A stretch of DNA of 64,000 bases, from the NCBI RefSeq assembly GCF_009789675.1, contig NZ_CP046913.1, positions 372,001 through 436,000 of the forward strand, given 5' to 3'. The stretch is from Paraburkholderia acidisoli. Its GTDB lineage: Bacteria > Pseudomonadota > Gammaproteobacteria > Burkholderiales > Burkholderiaceae. Shown piece after piece: positions 36,428 to 45,676 of the stretch (within the stretch, counting starts at the first letter, position 1; each line of letters opens with the position of its first letter). Made by a program: the position numbers and the translations under genes. A model generated the notes under the pieces. It had not been told where the DNA came from and did not search any database. It saw only the letters and a list, made by a program, of their open reading frames with translations.

Positions 36428-36619
36428 CTTTGTCTTTCGTTGCACATCCCGGTGGATTTGGGATCGCTCGAGTGTTGTAAAAATTACCTGTTTGCGGCTT
36501 GTGCGGGGTCGAGCCGCGGTGGGGCGGACGAGCCGAACGTTGCTTCCCGGCATCATTAGCGATACCCTTACACCTTTCATGGTCGTCGAACGCGTAATCC
36601 GAAAAGCGGAAATCAGGTG

Positions 36620-37138
36620 ATGGCGCGCATGGGGCTGCGGAAGGAAACCGAAAGCGATAGCGGTGGCAACGTGCTCCGGGCGTCTCGCGTAACCCGTTGT
36701 TTCGGCAACGGTTTGACTGAGCGCTGGCTGTCGTGGCGCACTTTGCGGCGTGGCAGGCATGCGGCGGCGGTGGCACTGGTCGCGGCGGCGGCGCTCGCAT
36801 CGGGCGGCGCGCAGGCGTATCGAAGCCAGCCCGACGAAGGCGCAACCGGTATCGGCAGCATTTCGGTGAACGAATTGCCCCGCGAAGCCGTCAGCACCTT
36901 GAGCCTGATCGCGTCGGGCGGTCCGTTTCCTTATGAAAAGGATGGCGTCGTGTTCGGCAATTTCGAGCGGATGCTGCCGGCGCACCGGCGCGGCTACTAC
37001 CACGAGTACACGGTCCCGACACCGCGCGCCCGCAATCGCGGGGCGAAGCGCATCGTCTGCGGCGGCTCGCTCAAGCGCACCGACAACTGTTACTACTCCG
37101 ACGACCACTACGCCAGTTTCAGGCGAATTAATGATTGA
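36620..37138 (+). CDS. Secreted ribonuclease, N1/T1 family (RNase Sa/barnase type)
   Basis: The 172-residue product carries a hydrophobic export segment at about residues 47-66 (HAAAVALVAAAALASGGAQA) and a guanyl-specific RNase domain from about residue 82 to the end. Key residues fit RNase Sa: Glu129 in YYHEYTV, Arg140 in ARNRGAKR, and His163 in DDHYASF; LPREAVSTLSLIASGGPFPYEKDGVVFGN is also typical. It should cut single-stranded RNA after G. The basic N-terminal 45 residues before the export segment are long for a signal peptide, so a later TTG start (36713) is possible. The next gene encodes a barstar-type inhibitor and overlaps by 8 bases. Confidence 0.9.
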   Translation: MARMGLRKETESDSGGNVLRASRVTRCFGNGLTERWLSWRTLRRGRHAAAVALVAAAALASGGAQAYRSQPDEGATGIGSISVNELPREAVSTLSLIASGGPFPYEKDGVVFGNFERMLPAHRRGYYHEYTVPTPRARNRGAKRIVCGGSLKRTDNCYYSDDHYASFRRIND

Positions 37139-37703
37139 CACCGGGATGAGCGGCATGAGCGATAACGTTTACGCGCACGACCCCCGGGTCGCGAGCGATC
37201 TGTTCGCGTCCGGCGAGGGCAACCTGTTCCAGCGCGTCATGCAGTTGAAGGAAGACGGCGAGGCGCGCGACAAAGAGGCGGCGCTTTCATTGAACGAGGA
37301 GACCATGGACCTGTTTGCGACCGTGCGGCCGAACATCGTCCAGTCGATTCGGGCGTTCCGCGTGCAGGATCTCGCGGACGAGGCGCAGCGGCTCCAGCAG
37401 CATTTCCTCTACGCGTTTTGTGCGAATGCGCAAACCAAGCAGGAAGTGCTGGAAACCATCGCCACGTCGTTTCTGTTTCCGAAGCATTTCGGCAAAAATT
37501 ACGACGGGCTATACGACTGTCTGACCGATCTCGTGCAGAAAGCGGGCGAACAGCCGGGCTTTGTGATCGTGCTCGAGGGCCTGCCGATCGCGCAGAAGTT
37601 CGATAAAGATGGGCGCGAGACGCTGCTCGACGTGTTCCGTGAAGCCACGGAATACTGGGCCGAGCGCAAGGTGGCGTTCCGGGTGTTCTATTCGTTCGCC
37701 TGA
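37131..37703 (+). CDS. Barstar-family ribonuclease inhibitor with N-terminal extension
   Basis: Residues from about 70 to 190 of this 190-residue protein form a barstar domain. The key helix is FPKHFGKNYDGLYDCLTDL, where Asp125 and Asp129 align with barnase-blocking Asp35 and Asp39 of barstar, and Tyr128 with Trp38. FVIVLEGLP and VFREATEYWAERKVAFRVFYSF complete the fold. Barstar itself has about 90 residues, so the first 70-85 residues are extra; they are charged and contain no membrane segment. It should stay in the cytoplasm and protect the cell from the RNase encoded just upstream. Starts at 37146 or 37155 are also possible. Confidence 0.88.
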   Translation: MIDTGMSGMSDNVYAHDPRVASDLFASGEGNLFQRVMQLKEDGEARDKEAALSLNEETMDLFATVRPNIVQSIRAFRVQDLADEAQRLQQHFLYAFCANAQTKQEVLETIATSFLFPKHFGKNYDGLYDCLTDLVQKAGEQPGFVIVLEGLPIAQKFDKDGRETLLDVFREATEYWAERKVAFRVFYSFA

Positions 37704-37792
37704 CGAGTTTTCGCGGCGCGCGTTTTCTCGTTTTTAACGCGGGAATTTTGCCGATCCGTCAGGATCGTCGTAGGGATGCGACAGAAAACCAC

Positions 37793-37822
37793 AAGCCCGC
37801 CTCTTTGGCGGGCTTTGTCATT
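37793..37822. terminator. Terminator between convergent barstar and rsmE genes
   Basis: A 9-bp perfect stem AAGCCCGCC/GGCGGGCTT followed by a T-rich tail on the plus strand; it can also act on the minus strand. Confidence 0.8.
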
Positions 37823-37823
37823 T

Positions 37824-38564
37824 TTACCAACCGCCCCAGCGCGCGGCCAGTGCGGCGAGCACGGCGATCCCCGCCGTTTCGGTGCGCAGCACGCGCGGCC
37901 CGAGGCCCACGGCGATGAAGCCGTGATCGAGCGCCGCGGCTTCTTCCGGCGACGAGAAGCCGCCTTCCGGCCCTACGAGCACGGTGACTTCGCCGGAGGG
38001 CGGATCGACGGGCAAGGTCGAGAACGACACGTTCGCGCGCGGCGAGAGCAGCACGCGCAATTCGCCTTCGCCGGGCCGCTTGGGCATGGAGCCCAGCCAC
38101 GTGGCGATTTCGCGCGTGGACGCGACGTCGGGCATGCGATTGCGCCCGCATTGCTCGCACGACGCCTGGACAATGCGCTGCCAGTGCGCCTGGCGGCGCA
38201 CGGCACGGTCGCCCGAGAGACGTACGACGCTGCGCGAGGTGGTGAGCGGCACGAAGCTGGTCGCGCCGAGTTCGACCGCTTTCTCGATCAGCCAGTCCAT
38301 CTTGTCGCTGCCGGCGATGCCTTGGGCGAGTGTGAGCCGGTAGGGCGGCTCGGTTTCGATGTCGCGATACGGACCGACGCGCACCTGGGTGTCGCGGCGT
38401 TCCATTTCCATGATCTCGGCACTGTATTCGCCGCCGAGGCCATTGAATAGCACGATGGTGTCGCCGGGTTGCAGACGCAGCACCTGAACGTGGCGCGTGA
38501 CTTCGTCGGGCAGGGTGACGACCTCGTCGGACTGCAGGGCACTGCCGACGAAAAAGCGGGGCAT
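37824..38564 (-). CDS. rsmE: 16S rRNA (uracil(1498)-N3)-methyltransferase
   Basis: The 246-residue enzyme has the N-terminal PUA-like part (MPRFFVGSAL, HVQVLRLQPGDTIVLFNGLGGEY) and the SPOUT methyltransferase domain with its knot: KMDWLIEKAVELGATSFVPLTTSRS, ASCEQCGRNRMPDV, LVGPEGGFSSPEEAAALDHGF and LGPRVLRTETAG. It methylates U1498 of 16S rRNA. The start at 38564 is the family start; an ATG five codons earlier has no better binding site. Confidence 0.95.
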   Translation of the reverse strand: MPRFFVGSALQSDEVVTLPDEVTRHVQVLRLQPGDTIVLFNGLGGEYSAEIMEMERRDTQVRVGPYRDIETEPPYRLTLAQGIAGSDKMDWLIEKAVELGATSFVPLTTSRSVVRLSGDRAVRRQAHWQRIVQASCEQCGRNRMPDVASTREIATWLGSMPKRPGEGELRVLLSPRANVSFSTLPVDPPSGEVTVLVGPEGGFSSPEEAAALDHGFIAVGLGPRVLRTETAGIAVLAALAARWGGW

Positions 38565-38583
38565 AAGACTATTTCTCATTGAT

Positions 38584-38997
38584 TCAGGACAGGTGGCGAG
38601 CAAGCGCCCAGCGGTAACCGTCGAGGTCTTCGACCTGCGCGAAACGGTCTCCCCAGAATTGATCCTGCGGCTCGCTCAGCGATTTCGCACCGGCGCTGAG
38701 CGCCCGCGCATAAACCGCGTCGACATCGTCGACATACAGATAAAAAGATTGCGGCGCGACGGTTTGCGCGCTTTTGGGCGTGCGCGCCGTCGAACCAAAC
38801 GCCCCTTCCGGCGCGAACATGACGATCAGCTGGTCGTGGTACGTCATTTCCACATGCATGACCGCGCCGTCGTCCTCGACGCTGTCTCGAACGGCAAAAC
38901 CGAAAGCCGCCTGATAAAAGGCCATCGACGTACGCGCTTCGCGCACGGTCAGATACGGTGTCAACCACGGCACGCCTGCGGGGCGGGGTGGGGTCAT
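38584..38997 (-). CDS. VOC-family (glyoxalase/PhnB-like) protein
   Basis: The 137-residue protein has two beta-alpha-beta-beta-beta modules of the vicinal oxygen chelate fold: WLTPYLTVREARTSMAFYQAAFGF, HVEMTYHDQLIVMFAP, then FYLYVDDVDAVYARALSAGA and DQFWGDRFAQVEDLDGYRWALARH. The DRFAQVEDLDGYRW ending is PhnB-like. Substrate and function are unknown. The start at 38997 has GGAGAG upstream. It is transcribed towards rsmE, 19 bases from it. Confidence 0.88.
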   Translation of the reverse strand: MTPPRPAGVPWLTPYLTVREARTSMAFYQAAFGFAVRDSVEDDGAVMHVEMTYHDQLIVMFAPEGAFGSTARTPKSAQTVAPQSFYLYVDDVDAVYARALSAGAKSLSEPQDQFWGDRFAQVEDLDGYRWALARHLS

Positions 38998-39100
38998 CGG
39001 GTCTCTCCAGATTCGCGGTTCGAGTGACGCGCCACGCACGAAGGCGTAGGACGCGCACGAAGAAAGCGTTAGGACCTGCCATTTTCCACCGACAGGATCA

Positions 39101-39964
39101 CTAAAGCTGTAGGAATTCGCCTAGTTTATCTCGGGTGGTCAACGACACTTTTAAGAGCATCTCATGGAGTCGCGGGTCGTAGTATCGCAAGCCTTCGATT
39201 CTGCGAGCGGCAGCGCGTGCCTCGAGCGTCGCGAGATCGACGGCGGCCGGATCGGACACGTCGCTCGCGATGGCCATCAACCAGAGCGAGCCGTAGAGCG
39301 GGATGTAGGCGCCGAGCGGCCGCACCACGGCGAAAGCGCCGCGCAGCCCGGCGAGCAGCGCCCGCACGCGTTCGGGGTGATGAAACGGCGAGCCCAGATG
39401 CAGCGAGACGAGCGCATCGGCGCTCATCACGCGCTTGAGCGCGGCGTAGAACGCGCCCGTGTACAGGCCGGCGGCGGGCGAGTCAGGCGGCGTCAGATCG
39501 AACACCACGAGGTCGAAGCGCTCCTGCGCCGAGGCGACGAACGCCGCCGCATCGCCGATCACGAGTTCCACGCGCGGATCGTCGAAGGCGCCGCCGCGCA
39601 CGCCGGGCAAGTAATCGCCTGTCAGACGGACGACGTCGGGATCGAGTTCGGCGACCACGATGCGCGCGATGTCCGGATGCCGCAGCAGCTGACGCGCCGC
39701 GCCGCCGTCGCCGCCGCCCAGCACCAGCGCCGCGCGCGGCGAAGGATGCGCGAGCGCGGCCGGGTGCGTCATGCATTCGTGATAGATGAACTCGTCGCCG
39801 GCCGACGTCATCGGGCGGCCGTCGAGCGTGAACAGGCAGCCGAGCTGCGGCGTATCCCAGACCTCGATGCGCTGGTACGGCGTGTCAAGGGCGGCGAGGC
39901 GGCGCGCGTCGGGAAAACCGTACACCGCGTCGGCGGCGGGGCGAAAGAGGAGCGAATCGGTCAC
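39101..39964 (-). CDS. speE: Polyamine aminopropyltransferase (spermidine synthase family)
   Basis: The 287-residue protein shows the SpeE fold: a small N-terminal beta domain (YQRIEVWDTPQLGCLFTLDGRPMTSAGDEFIYHECMTHPA) and a Rossmann methyltransferase-like core with LVLGGGDGGAARQLLRH, VAELDPDVV, and the catalytic Asp region FDLVVFDLTPPDSPAAGLYT. It transfers aminopropyl from decarboxylated SAM to putrescine or a similar amine in the cytoplasm. The ending is shorter than in E. coli SpeE but complete. No speD was seen in the window. Confidence 0.92.
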   Translation of the reverse strand: MTDSLLFRPAADAVYGFPDARRLAALDTPYQRIEVWDTPQLGCLFTLDGRPMTSAGDEFIYHECMTHPAALAHPSPRAALVLGGGDGGAARQLLRHPDIARIVVAELDPDVVRLTGDYLPGVRGGAFDDPRVELVIGDAAAFVASAQERFDLVVFDLTPPDSPAAGLYTGAFYAALKRVMSADALVSLHLGSPFHHPERVRALLAGLRGAFAVVRPLGAYIPLYGSLWLMAIASDVSDPAAVDLATLEARAAARRIEGLRYYDPRLHEMLLKVSLTTRDKLGEFLQL

Positions 39965-40374
39965 GGTAAATCCGGCGCGAAAAATGGGGCCAGCGTGGGT
40001 ATTCTAGTTGCCGATGAAGCGAGGCGGGGCGGCGCGCGGCCGAGCGCTTGTGCGTCGTTAATGCGTCGCTAATGCGCCGGGTGTCCGTCGGAAAAGTCGC
40101 CGATAACGACAGCGCCGACGTCCAAACGCCGCCGTTCCCACATGCCAGCAGGGTCATGCCCGACAGTCAGGGTTCGCCCCAACGATCTGCTAGAATAACG
40201 CCCTTTGCAGCCTCCTCCGTTTGCTCTGCCGTTTCGCGTCTCCTGGCGCCGCATGTGCGCCGGAGCAGCCGTGCTGCCGAGCTTCCGGAATCCAGTGCTG
40301 CAGTGCGCCCGCCGCCGCTGTTTGTCGTTTGGCCGTGCCGCCCACGCCGCTTTTTGCACACTTCCGGACTCGAC
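39965..40374. other. Divergent region between speE and tkt
   Basis: No gene is supported in these 410 bases. TAGAAT at 40191-40196 resembles a -10 box for tkt, which would give a leader of about 170 bases. No strong -35 box or operator was recognised. Confidence 0.4.
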
Positions 40375-42417
40375 ATGACGACCTCGTCCTCCGCCTCCCC
40401 CGCAACCACCCAGCTGATGGCCAACGCGATCCGCGCGCTGTCGATGGATGCCGTTCAGCAAGCGAACTCCGGTCACCCCGGCATGCCGATGGGCATGGCC
40501 GAGATCGCCGTTGCGCTGTGGTCCCGCCATCTGCGCCATAACCCGACGAACCCGCACTGGAGCGACCGCGATCGCTTCGTGCTGTCGAACGGCCACGGCT
40601 CGATGCTGCTGTACTCGCTGCTGCACCTGACGGGCTACGACCTGCCGATGTCGGAACTGAAGAACTTCCGTCAGATGCACTCGAAAACGCCGGGCCACCC
40701 CGAATACGGCATCACGCCGGGCGTCGAGACGACCACGGGCCCGCTCGGCCAGGGTCTCGCGAATGCCGTCGGCATGGCGCTCGGCGAAGCGCTGCTCGCG
40801 GCCGAGTTCAACAAGGCCGACGCGAAGATCGTCGATCACCACACCTATGTGTTCCTCGGCGACGGCTGCCTGATGGAAGGCATCTCGCACGAAGCCTGCT
40901 CGTTCGCCGGCACGCTCAAGCTGAACAAGCTGATTGCGTTCTACGACGACAATGGCATCTCGATCGACGGCGACGTCGTGAACTGGTTCCACGACGACAC
41001 GCCCAAGCGCTTCGAAGCCTACGGCTGGAACGTGGTCCCGCACGTGAACGGCCACGACGTCGAGGCAATCGACGCGGCCATCAAGCAGGCCAAGGCGTCG
41101 GACAAGCCCACGCTCATCTGCTGCAAGACGCAGATCGGCCATGGCGCGCCCACCAAGGCGGGCGGCCACGACGTGCACGGCGCGCCGCTCGGCGCGGAAG
41201 AAATCGCCAAGTGGCGCGACGCGGTGGGCTGGAAGTGGGAGCCGTTCACGCTGCCGCAGGAAGTCTACGCAGACTGGGACGCGAAGGAAGCCGGCGCGAA
41301 GTTCGAAGCCGGCTGGAACGAGCAGTTCGCCGCTTACCAGTCGAAGTACCCGGAGCAGGCTGCCGAGTTCCAGCGCCGCATGGCCGGCAAGCTGCCCGCC
41401 GACTGGGCCGAGAAGGCCGCCGCGATCATCGCCGGCGCGGATTCGCGCAAGGAAACCGTCGCTACGCGCAAGGCGTCGCAGCAAGCCATCGAAGGTCTCG
41501 CGGCCGCACTGCCCGAACTGCTCGGCGGCTCGGCTGACCTGACCGGCTCGAACCTCACGAACTGGAAGGCCTCGAAGCCGGTGCGCGCGGCCAAGCCGGG
41601 CGAAAGCGGCATCGAGTGGGGCAACCACGTCAACTACGGCGTGCGCGAATTCGGCATGAGCGCGGCGCTCAACGGCCTCACGCTGCATGGCGGCTACAAG
41701 GCGTTCGGCGGCACCTTCCTCACGTTCTCCGATTACAGCCGCAACGCGCTGCGCGTGGCCGCGCTGATGAAGTGCCCGTCGATCTTCGTGTTTACGCACG
41801 ATTCGATCGGCCTCGGCGAAGACGGCCCCACGCACCAGTCGATCGAACAGGTGCCGAGCCTGCGCCTGATCCCGAACATGACGGTCTGGCGCCCGGCCGA
41901 CACGGTGGAAACGGCGGTGGCCTGGACCGAGTCGATCACGCATCACGGCCCGTCGTCGCTGATCTTCAGCCGTCAGAACCTGCAGTTCAACGAGCGCACC
42001 GACGCCCAGATCGCGAACATCGCCAAGGGCGGTTACGTGCTGAAGGACTGGAACGACGACATTCCGAGCCGCAAGATCATCCTGATCGCCACGGGTTCGG
42101 AAGTCGAACTCGCGGTGAAGGCCGTGGAGGCGCTGCAGCGCGAAGGCATCGGCGCTCGCGTGGTGTCCATGCCGTCCACCAACGTGTTCGACCGCCAGGA
42201 CGCCGAGTACAAGGAACGCGTGCTGCCGAAGGGCGTGCGCCGCGTGGCGATCGAAGCCGCGCAGGGCGACTTCTGGCGCAAGTACGTGGGCCTCGAAGGC
42301 GGCGTGGTCAGCATCGACACGTTCGGCGAGTCGGCCCCGGCCGGCGTGCTGTTCAAGCACTTCGGCTTCACGGTCGAAAACGTCGTGGCCACGGCCAAGG
42401 CCGCGCTCGACAACTAA
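40375..42417 (+). CDS. tkt: Transketolase
   Basis: The 680-residue enzyme has the transketolase set: [40 protein letters not shown], the thiamine-diphosphate motif [20 protein letters not shown] to [11 protein letters not shown], and the pyrimidine-domain [14 protein letters not shown] stretch [16 protein letters not shown]. It moves two-carbon units in the pentose phosphate pathway. The start at 40375 gives the usual N-terminus; the frame upstream lacks similarity. It is followed by gap, a common order in this lineage. Confidence 0.96.
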   Translation: MTTSSSASPATTQLMANAIRALSMDAVQQANSGHPGMPMGMAEIAVALWSRHLRHNPTNPHWSDRDRFVLSNGHGSMLLYSLLHLTGYDLPMSELKNFRQMHSKTPGHPEYGITPGVETTTGPLGQGLANAVGMALGEALLAAEFNKADAKIVDHHTYVFLGDGCLMEGISHEACSFAGTLKLNKLIAFYDDNGISIDGDVVNWFHDDTPKRFEAYGWNVVPHVNGHDVEAIDAAIKQAKASDKPTLICCKTQIGHGAPTKAGGHDVHGAPLGAEEIAKWRDAVGWKWEPFTLPQEVYADWDAKEAGAKFEAGWNEQFAAYQSKYPEQAAEFQRRMAGKLPADWAEKAAAIIAGADSRKETVATRKASQQAIEGLAAALPELLGGSADLTGSNLTNWKASKPVRAAKPGESGIEWGNHVNYGVREFGMSAALNGLTLHGGYKAFGGTFLTFSDYSRNALRVAALMKCPSIFVFTHDSIGLGEDGPTHQSIEQVPSLRLIPNMTVWRPADTVETAVAWTESITHHGPSSLIFSRQNLQFNERTDAQIANIAKGGYVLKDWNDDIPSRKIILIATGSEVELAVKAVEALQREGIGARVVSMPSTNVFDRQDAEYKERVLPKGVRRVAIEAAQGDFWRKYVGLEGGVVSIDTFGESAPAGVLFKHFGFTVENVVATAKAALDN

Positions 42418-42429
42418 GCATCGAGATAC

Positions 42430-42458
42430 ACGGGCTCGCCTTCTGGCGGGCCCGTTTG
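42430..42458 (+). terminator. Probable tkt terminator
   Basis: An 11-bp stem ACGGGCTCGCC/GGCGGGCCCGT with one wobble pair is followed by TTT, 13 bases after the tkt stop. Confidence 0.6.
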
Positions 42459-42557
42459 CCGTGTGCGCCCCGTTCGCGATGACATTGCCGCCACGAGCGG
42501 ACGGGCAGGGCGGCGCACGGTGCCGGAACAGAATTTTTTACCATCAGGAGATAAACC

Positions 42558-43568
42558 ATGACCATTCGCGTCGCTATCAACGGCTACGGCCGCATTGGCC
42601 GCAACACGCTGCGCGCGTTCTACGAGAACGGCAAGAAGCACGACATCCAGATCGTCGCCATCAACGACCTGGGTGACGCGAAGACCAACGCGCACCTGAC
42701 GCAATACGACACGGCACACGGCAAGTTCCCCGGCGAAGTCTCGGTGGACGGCGACTACCTCGTGGTGAACGGCGACCGTATCCGCGTGCTGGCCAACCGC
42801 AACCCGGCCGAACTGCCGTGGGGCGAGCTGGGCGTCGACATCGTGTTCGAGTGCACGGGCTTCTTCACGACGAAGGAAAAGGCCAGCGCCCACCTGAAGG
42901 GCGGCGCGAAGAAGGTGATCATCTCGGCGCCGGGCGGCAAGGACGTCGACGCAACCATCGTCTACGGCGTGAACCACGAAGTGCTCAAGTCGACCGACAC
43001 GGTCATCTCGAACGCATCGTGCACGACCAACTGCCTGGCACCGCTCGTCAAGCCGCTGAACGACAAGATCGGCCTGGAATCGGGTCTGATGACCACGATC
43101 CACGCGTACACGAACGACCAGGTTCTGACGGACGTCTACCACGAAGACCTGCGCCGCGCGCGCTCGGCCACGCACAGCCAGATCCCGGCGAAGACGGGCG
43201 CGGCATCGGCGGTCGGCCTCGTGCTGCCGGAACTGAACGGCAAGCTGGACGGCTACGCGATCCGCGTCCCGACCATCAACGTGTCGATCGTCGACCTCTC
43301 GTTCATCGCCAAGCGCGACACGACGGTCGAAGAAGTCAACGCGATCATGAAGGAAGCGTCGGAAGGCGCGCTCAAGGGCATCCTGGGCTACAACACCGCA
43401 CCGCTGGTGTCGATCGACTTCAACCACAACCCGGCATCGTCGACGTTCGACTCCACGCTCACGAAGGTCTCGGGCCGTCTGGTCAAGGTGTCGAGCTGGT
43501 ACGACAACGAGTGGGGCTTCTCGAACCGCATGCTGGACACGGCGGTTGCGCTCGCGAACGCGAAGTAA
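42558..43568 (+). CDS. gap: Glyceraldehyde-3-phosphate dehydrogenase
   Basis: The 336-residue enzyme has the NAD fold [19 protein letters not shown] at the adenine site, and the catalytic [13 protein letters not shown] with Cys155. HAYTNDQ and [14 protein letters not shown] complete the family pattern. It interconverts glyceraldehyde 3-phosphate and 1,3-bisphosphoglycerate and so takes up the product of both aldolases encoded in the window. CAGGAG precedes the ATG. A strong terminator follows. Confidence 0.97.
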   Translation: MTIRVAINGYGRIGRNTLRAFYENGKKHDIQIVAINDLGDAKTNAHLTQYDTAHGKFPGEVSVDGDYLVVNGDRIRVLANRNPAELPWGELGVDIVFECTGFFTTKEKASAHLKGGAKKVIISAPGGKDVDATIVYGVNHEVLKSTDTVISNASCTTNCLAPLVKPLNDKIGLESGLMTTIHAYTNDQVLTDVYHEDLRRARSATHSQIPAKTGAASAVGLVLPELNGKLDGYAIRVPTINVSIVDLSFIAKRDTTVEEVNAIMKEASEGALKGILGYNTAPLVSIDFNHNPASSTFDSTLTKVSGRLVKVSSWYDNEWGFSNRMLDTAVALANAK

Positions 43569-43587
43569 GCGCTAGACGGCTGCACGG

Positions 43588-43614
43588 AAAACCGCCCTTC
43601 GGGGCGGTTTTTTT
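43588..43614 (+). terminator. gap terminator
   Basis: A 9-bp stem AAACCGCCC/GGGCGGTTT with a TTCG tetraloop and seven T. Confidence 0.93.
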
Positions 43615-43661
43615 GTGAGCTTTGGGCCCAGGGCGCGGGCGAGGCCGGGCGACGCGCAAAG

Positions 43662-43691
43662 AAAAACGCCACGGCGGACCGTGGCGTTTTT
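43662..43691 (-). terminator. fur terminator (symmetrical)
   Basis: A 13-bp perfect stem AAAAACGCCACGG/CCGTGGCGTTTTT with a four-base loop works on both strands; it lies 28 bases after the fur stop. Confidence 0.88.
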
Positions 43692-43718
43692 GCGGATGAA
43701 ACCGGCGTGACAGCGTGC

Positions 43719-44147
43719 TCAGTGCTTGCGGTGGGGACAGTTTTCTTTCGTGCAGGCGCCGTAGAGCGCGAGCGCGTGTTCCTGCAGCTTGAACCCGCGT
43801 TCGTTGGCGATCATCTGCTGGCGCTTCTCGATTTCGGGGTCGAAGAATTCTTCGACGAGACCGCAGTCGAGGCACACGAGATGGTCGTGATGGCTGCCTT
43901 CGTTGAGTTCGAACACCGCCTTGCCCGACTCGAAGTTGCTGCGCGTGAGCAGGCCAGCCTGCTCGAACTGCGTGAGTACCCGGTAAACCGTGGCGAGGCC
44001 GATGTCCAGCTCCTCGTTCAGCAGGTTGCGATAGACGTCTTCGGCGGTGAGGTGACGAACCGGGCTGTGCTGAAAAATCTCCAGGATCTTGAGGCGCGGC
44101 AGAGTCGCCTTTAGCCCGATGTTCTTGAGATCGGTTGGATTGGTCAT
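43719..44147 (-). CDS. fur: Ferric uptake regulator
   Basis: The 142-residue protein has the Fur winged helix ([37 protein letters not shown]) and dimer domain with metal ligands HHDH (86-89) and the Cys pair C92/C95 in CLDCG, plus a C-terminal CTKENCPH with two more Cys. With Fe2+ it represses iron uptake genes. It is divergent from bamE, the conserved Burkholderia order. I saw no classical Fur box in the shared region. Confidence 0.96.
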   Translation of the reverse strand: MTNPTDLKNIGLKATLPRLKILEIFQHSPVRHLTAEDVYRNLLNEELDIGLATVYRVLTQFEQAGLLTRSNFESGKAVFELNEGSHHDHLVCLDCGLVEEFFDPEIEKRQQMIANERGFKLQEHALALYGACTKENCPHRKH

Positions 44148-44283
44148 GACGATAAGTCCCTGGAGTACAATGCTAGGTTCTTATGTTAATGCGTTTTTGC
44201 CGTTCCGGGCATTTTCGGCAGAACTTCGAACGAACTTCCACAGAATACGCGCGGCTTCGCGAAAAGCCCGCACGGTGAGGGAA

Positions 44284-45198
44284 ATGATTCCAGAATTCAC
44301 AACGATCGGCCGACGCATGAACGGCGGCCGCCTGGCGTGCACCCTGCTGGCTGCGGCCGCGTTCGCGGCACTGGCCGGTTGCTCGACATACGACAGCTTG
44401 ACGCAGCGCGTTGCCCAGAGCATCACGCCTTACCGCATCACCATCGTGCAGGGTAATTTCGTTTCGGCGGAAGCCGCGGCGCAAATGCACGTGGGCATGT
44501 CGCGGGCCGAGGTCAAGCAACTGCTCGGCACGCCGCTGCTCACCGACATGTTCCACGCGAACCGCTGGGACTACATCTTCTACTTCAAGCGCGGTTCGAC
44601 CGCCGTGGTCCAGCAGCGCGACTTCGTCGTGAACTTCGAAGGCGACCGCGTGGCCAGCTGGACGGGCGGCGACGACCTGCCGTCGAACCTCGAGCTGCTC
44701 GCCGAAATCGACGGCGACCGCTCGGGCAAAAAGGCCAAGGCGGCCGTGGCGGCTTCGGCGGCGCCCGCTTCGGGCGTGCCAGCTGCGCAAACGTCGAGCG
44801 CCACCGGTCCCACGGTGCAGGACACGGCGCGTACGCCGTCGTCGGAACTGGGCACGGCCACCAACGCGCTGCCGCAGGACGCGAACGCGCAAGCCGCCGC
44901 CGCCGCGAACCGCGCGACGGAAGCGGTGCAGACGCCGTCGCAGTTCACGCCTTCGGTGCGCGCGGGCAACCCGTCTTCGTCGGCGCTGCCGCAGAACGTC
45001 GGCACGATGCCGCAGCAGGTGCAGCTGCATCGCCAGCCGGCGCCGCAGATCCAGGGCGTGGCACCGGCCAATCCGGTCGGTCCGGCACCGGGCGCGCAGG
45101 GCACGGGCGACACCAACGCGACGCCGCCGATCCCTTCGCAGAACTCGCAGCTCACGGCGCCGCCCACGGTGCCGGCTTCGGGCGCGGCGGGCCAGTAA
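44284..45198 (+). CDS. bamE: Outer-membrane assembly lipoprotein BamE/OmlA, with long C-terminal tail
   Basis: The 304-residue lipoprotein has a signal peptide with lipobox LAGC, then the BamE fold: ITIVQGNFVSAEAAAQMHVGMSRAEVKQLLGTPLLTDMFHANRWDYIFYFKRG and VVNFEGDRVASW. It belongs to the BAM complex that inserts barrel proteins. The last 165 residues are an Ala/Pro/Thr/Gln-rich, probably disordered tail. Such tails occur in this lineage but vary in length. GGTGAGGG precedes the ATG at 44284; an internal ATG at 44317 is a second option. A block of 14-bp repeats begins right after the stop. Confidence 0.93.
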   Translation: MIPEFTTIGRRMNGGRLACTLLAAAAFAALAGCSTYDSLTQRVAQSITPYRITIVQGNFVSAEAAAQMHVGMSRAEVKQLLGTPLLTDMFHANRWDYIFYFKRGSTAVVQQRDFVVNFEGDRVASWTGGDDLPSNLELLAEIDGDRSGKKAKAAVAASAAPASGVPAAQTSSATGPTVQDTARTPSSELGTATNALPQDANAQAAAAANRATEAVQTPSQFTPSVRAGNPSSSALPQNVGTMPQQVQLHRQPAPQIQGVAPANPVGPAPGAQGTGDTNATPPIPSQNSQLTAPPTVPASGAAGQ

Positions 45199-45676
45199 GG
45201 CGCGGCCGGCGAGGCGCGGCCGGCAAGGTGCGGCCGGCGAGGTACGGCCGGCAAGGTACGGCCGGCAAGGTACGGCCGGCAAGGTGCGGCCGGCAAGGTG
45301 CGGCCGGCGAGGCGCGCCCTCGCTTCAAGCACGAGCAGGACGTGGCGCGCGCGGCGCGCCACGGTTATCGCCGGCGGCTTCGGGCCGCCGTGTTTATTTG
45401 GCTGGCGTGGTCGTCGTGTCGCCGCTCGGTTTCGTCGTCGGGATTCGGTCGATGGGATTCGATCGATGGGATAGGGCGATCGAGATCCGGCGCTCTCGTT
45501 CCGGCAATGTGCGCTGCAGTTTCGCGACGCCGGGTTGCCGTATCGATTGAACCCACGGGCCGTGCGCGCCTCGCGTCACGCCATTGCCGCGCCATCTTGA
45601 AATTGCGCTGCGGCGCCCCGTTGCCCGCCTCGAAGGCAGCGCCGCGGCCAGCGACACGTTTCTCAGGAAAAGACTC
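45199..45676. other. Intergenic region between bamE and dapB
   Basis: No gene is supported. It holds the 14-bp tandem repeat block at 45200-45311 and, near 45430-45490, short near-repeats of ATTCGATCGATGGGA. The remainder is unremarkable. Confidence 0.5.
45200..45311 (+). repeat. Eight tandem copies of a 14-bp repeat
   Basis: The unit is G(C/T)(G/A)CGGCCGGC(G/A)AG, repeated eight times without gaps (112 bases). It starts one base after the bamE stop codon. Each unit contains the palindrome CGGCCG within GGCCGGC. Confidence 0.92.

Noticed and set aside
34024..36447. Leftward open frame of 807 codons antisense to maeB
   Set aside because: It is antisense to a complete malic enzyme and has no conserved motif.
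36620..37703. Contact-dependent inhibition or polymorphic toxin system
   Set aside because: The RNase is a stand-alone secreted enzyme with its own export segment; no large delivery protein is encoded nearby.
45200..45311. CRISPR array
   Set aside because: The 14-bp units are adjacent, with no spacers, and there are no cas genes.
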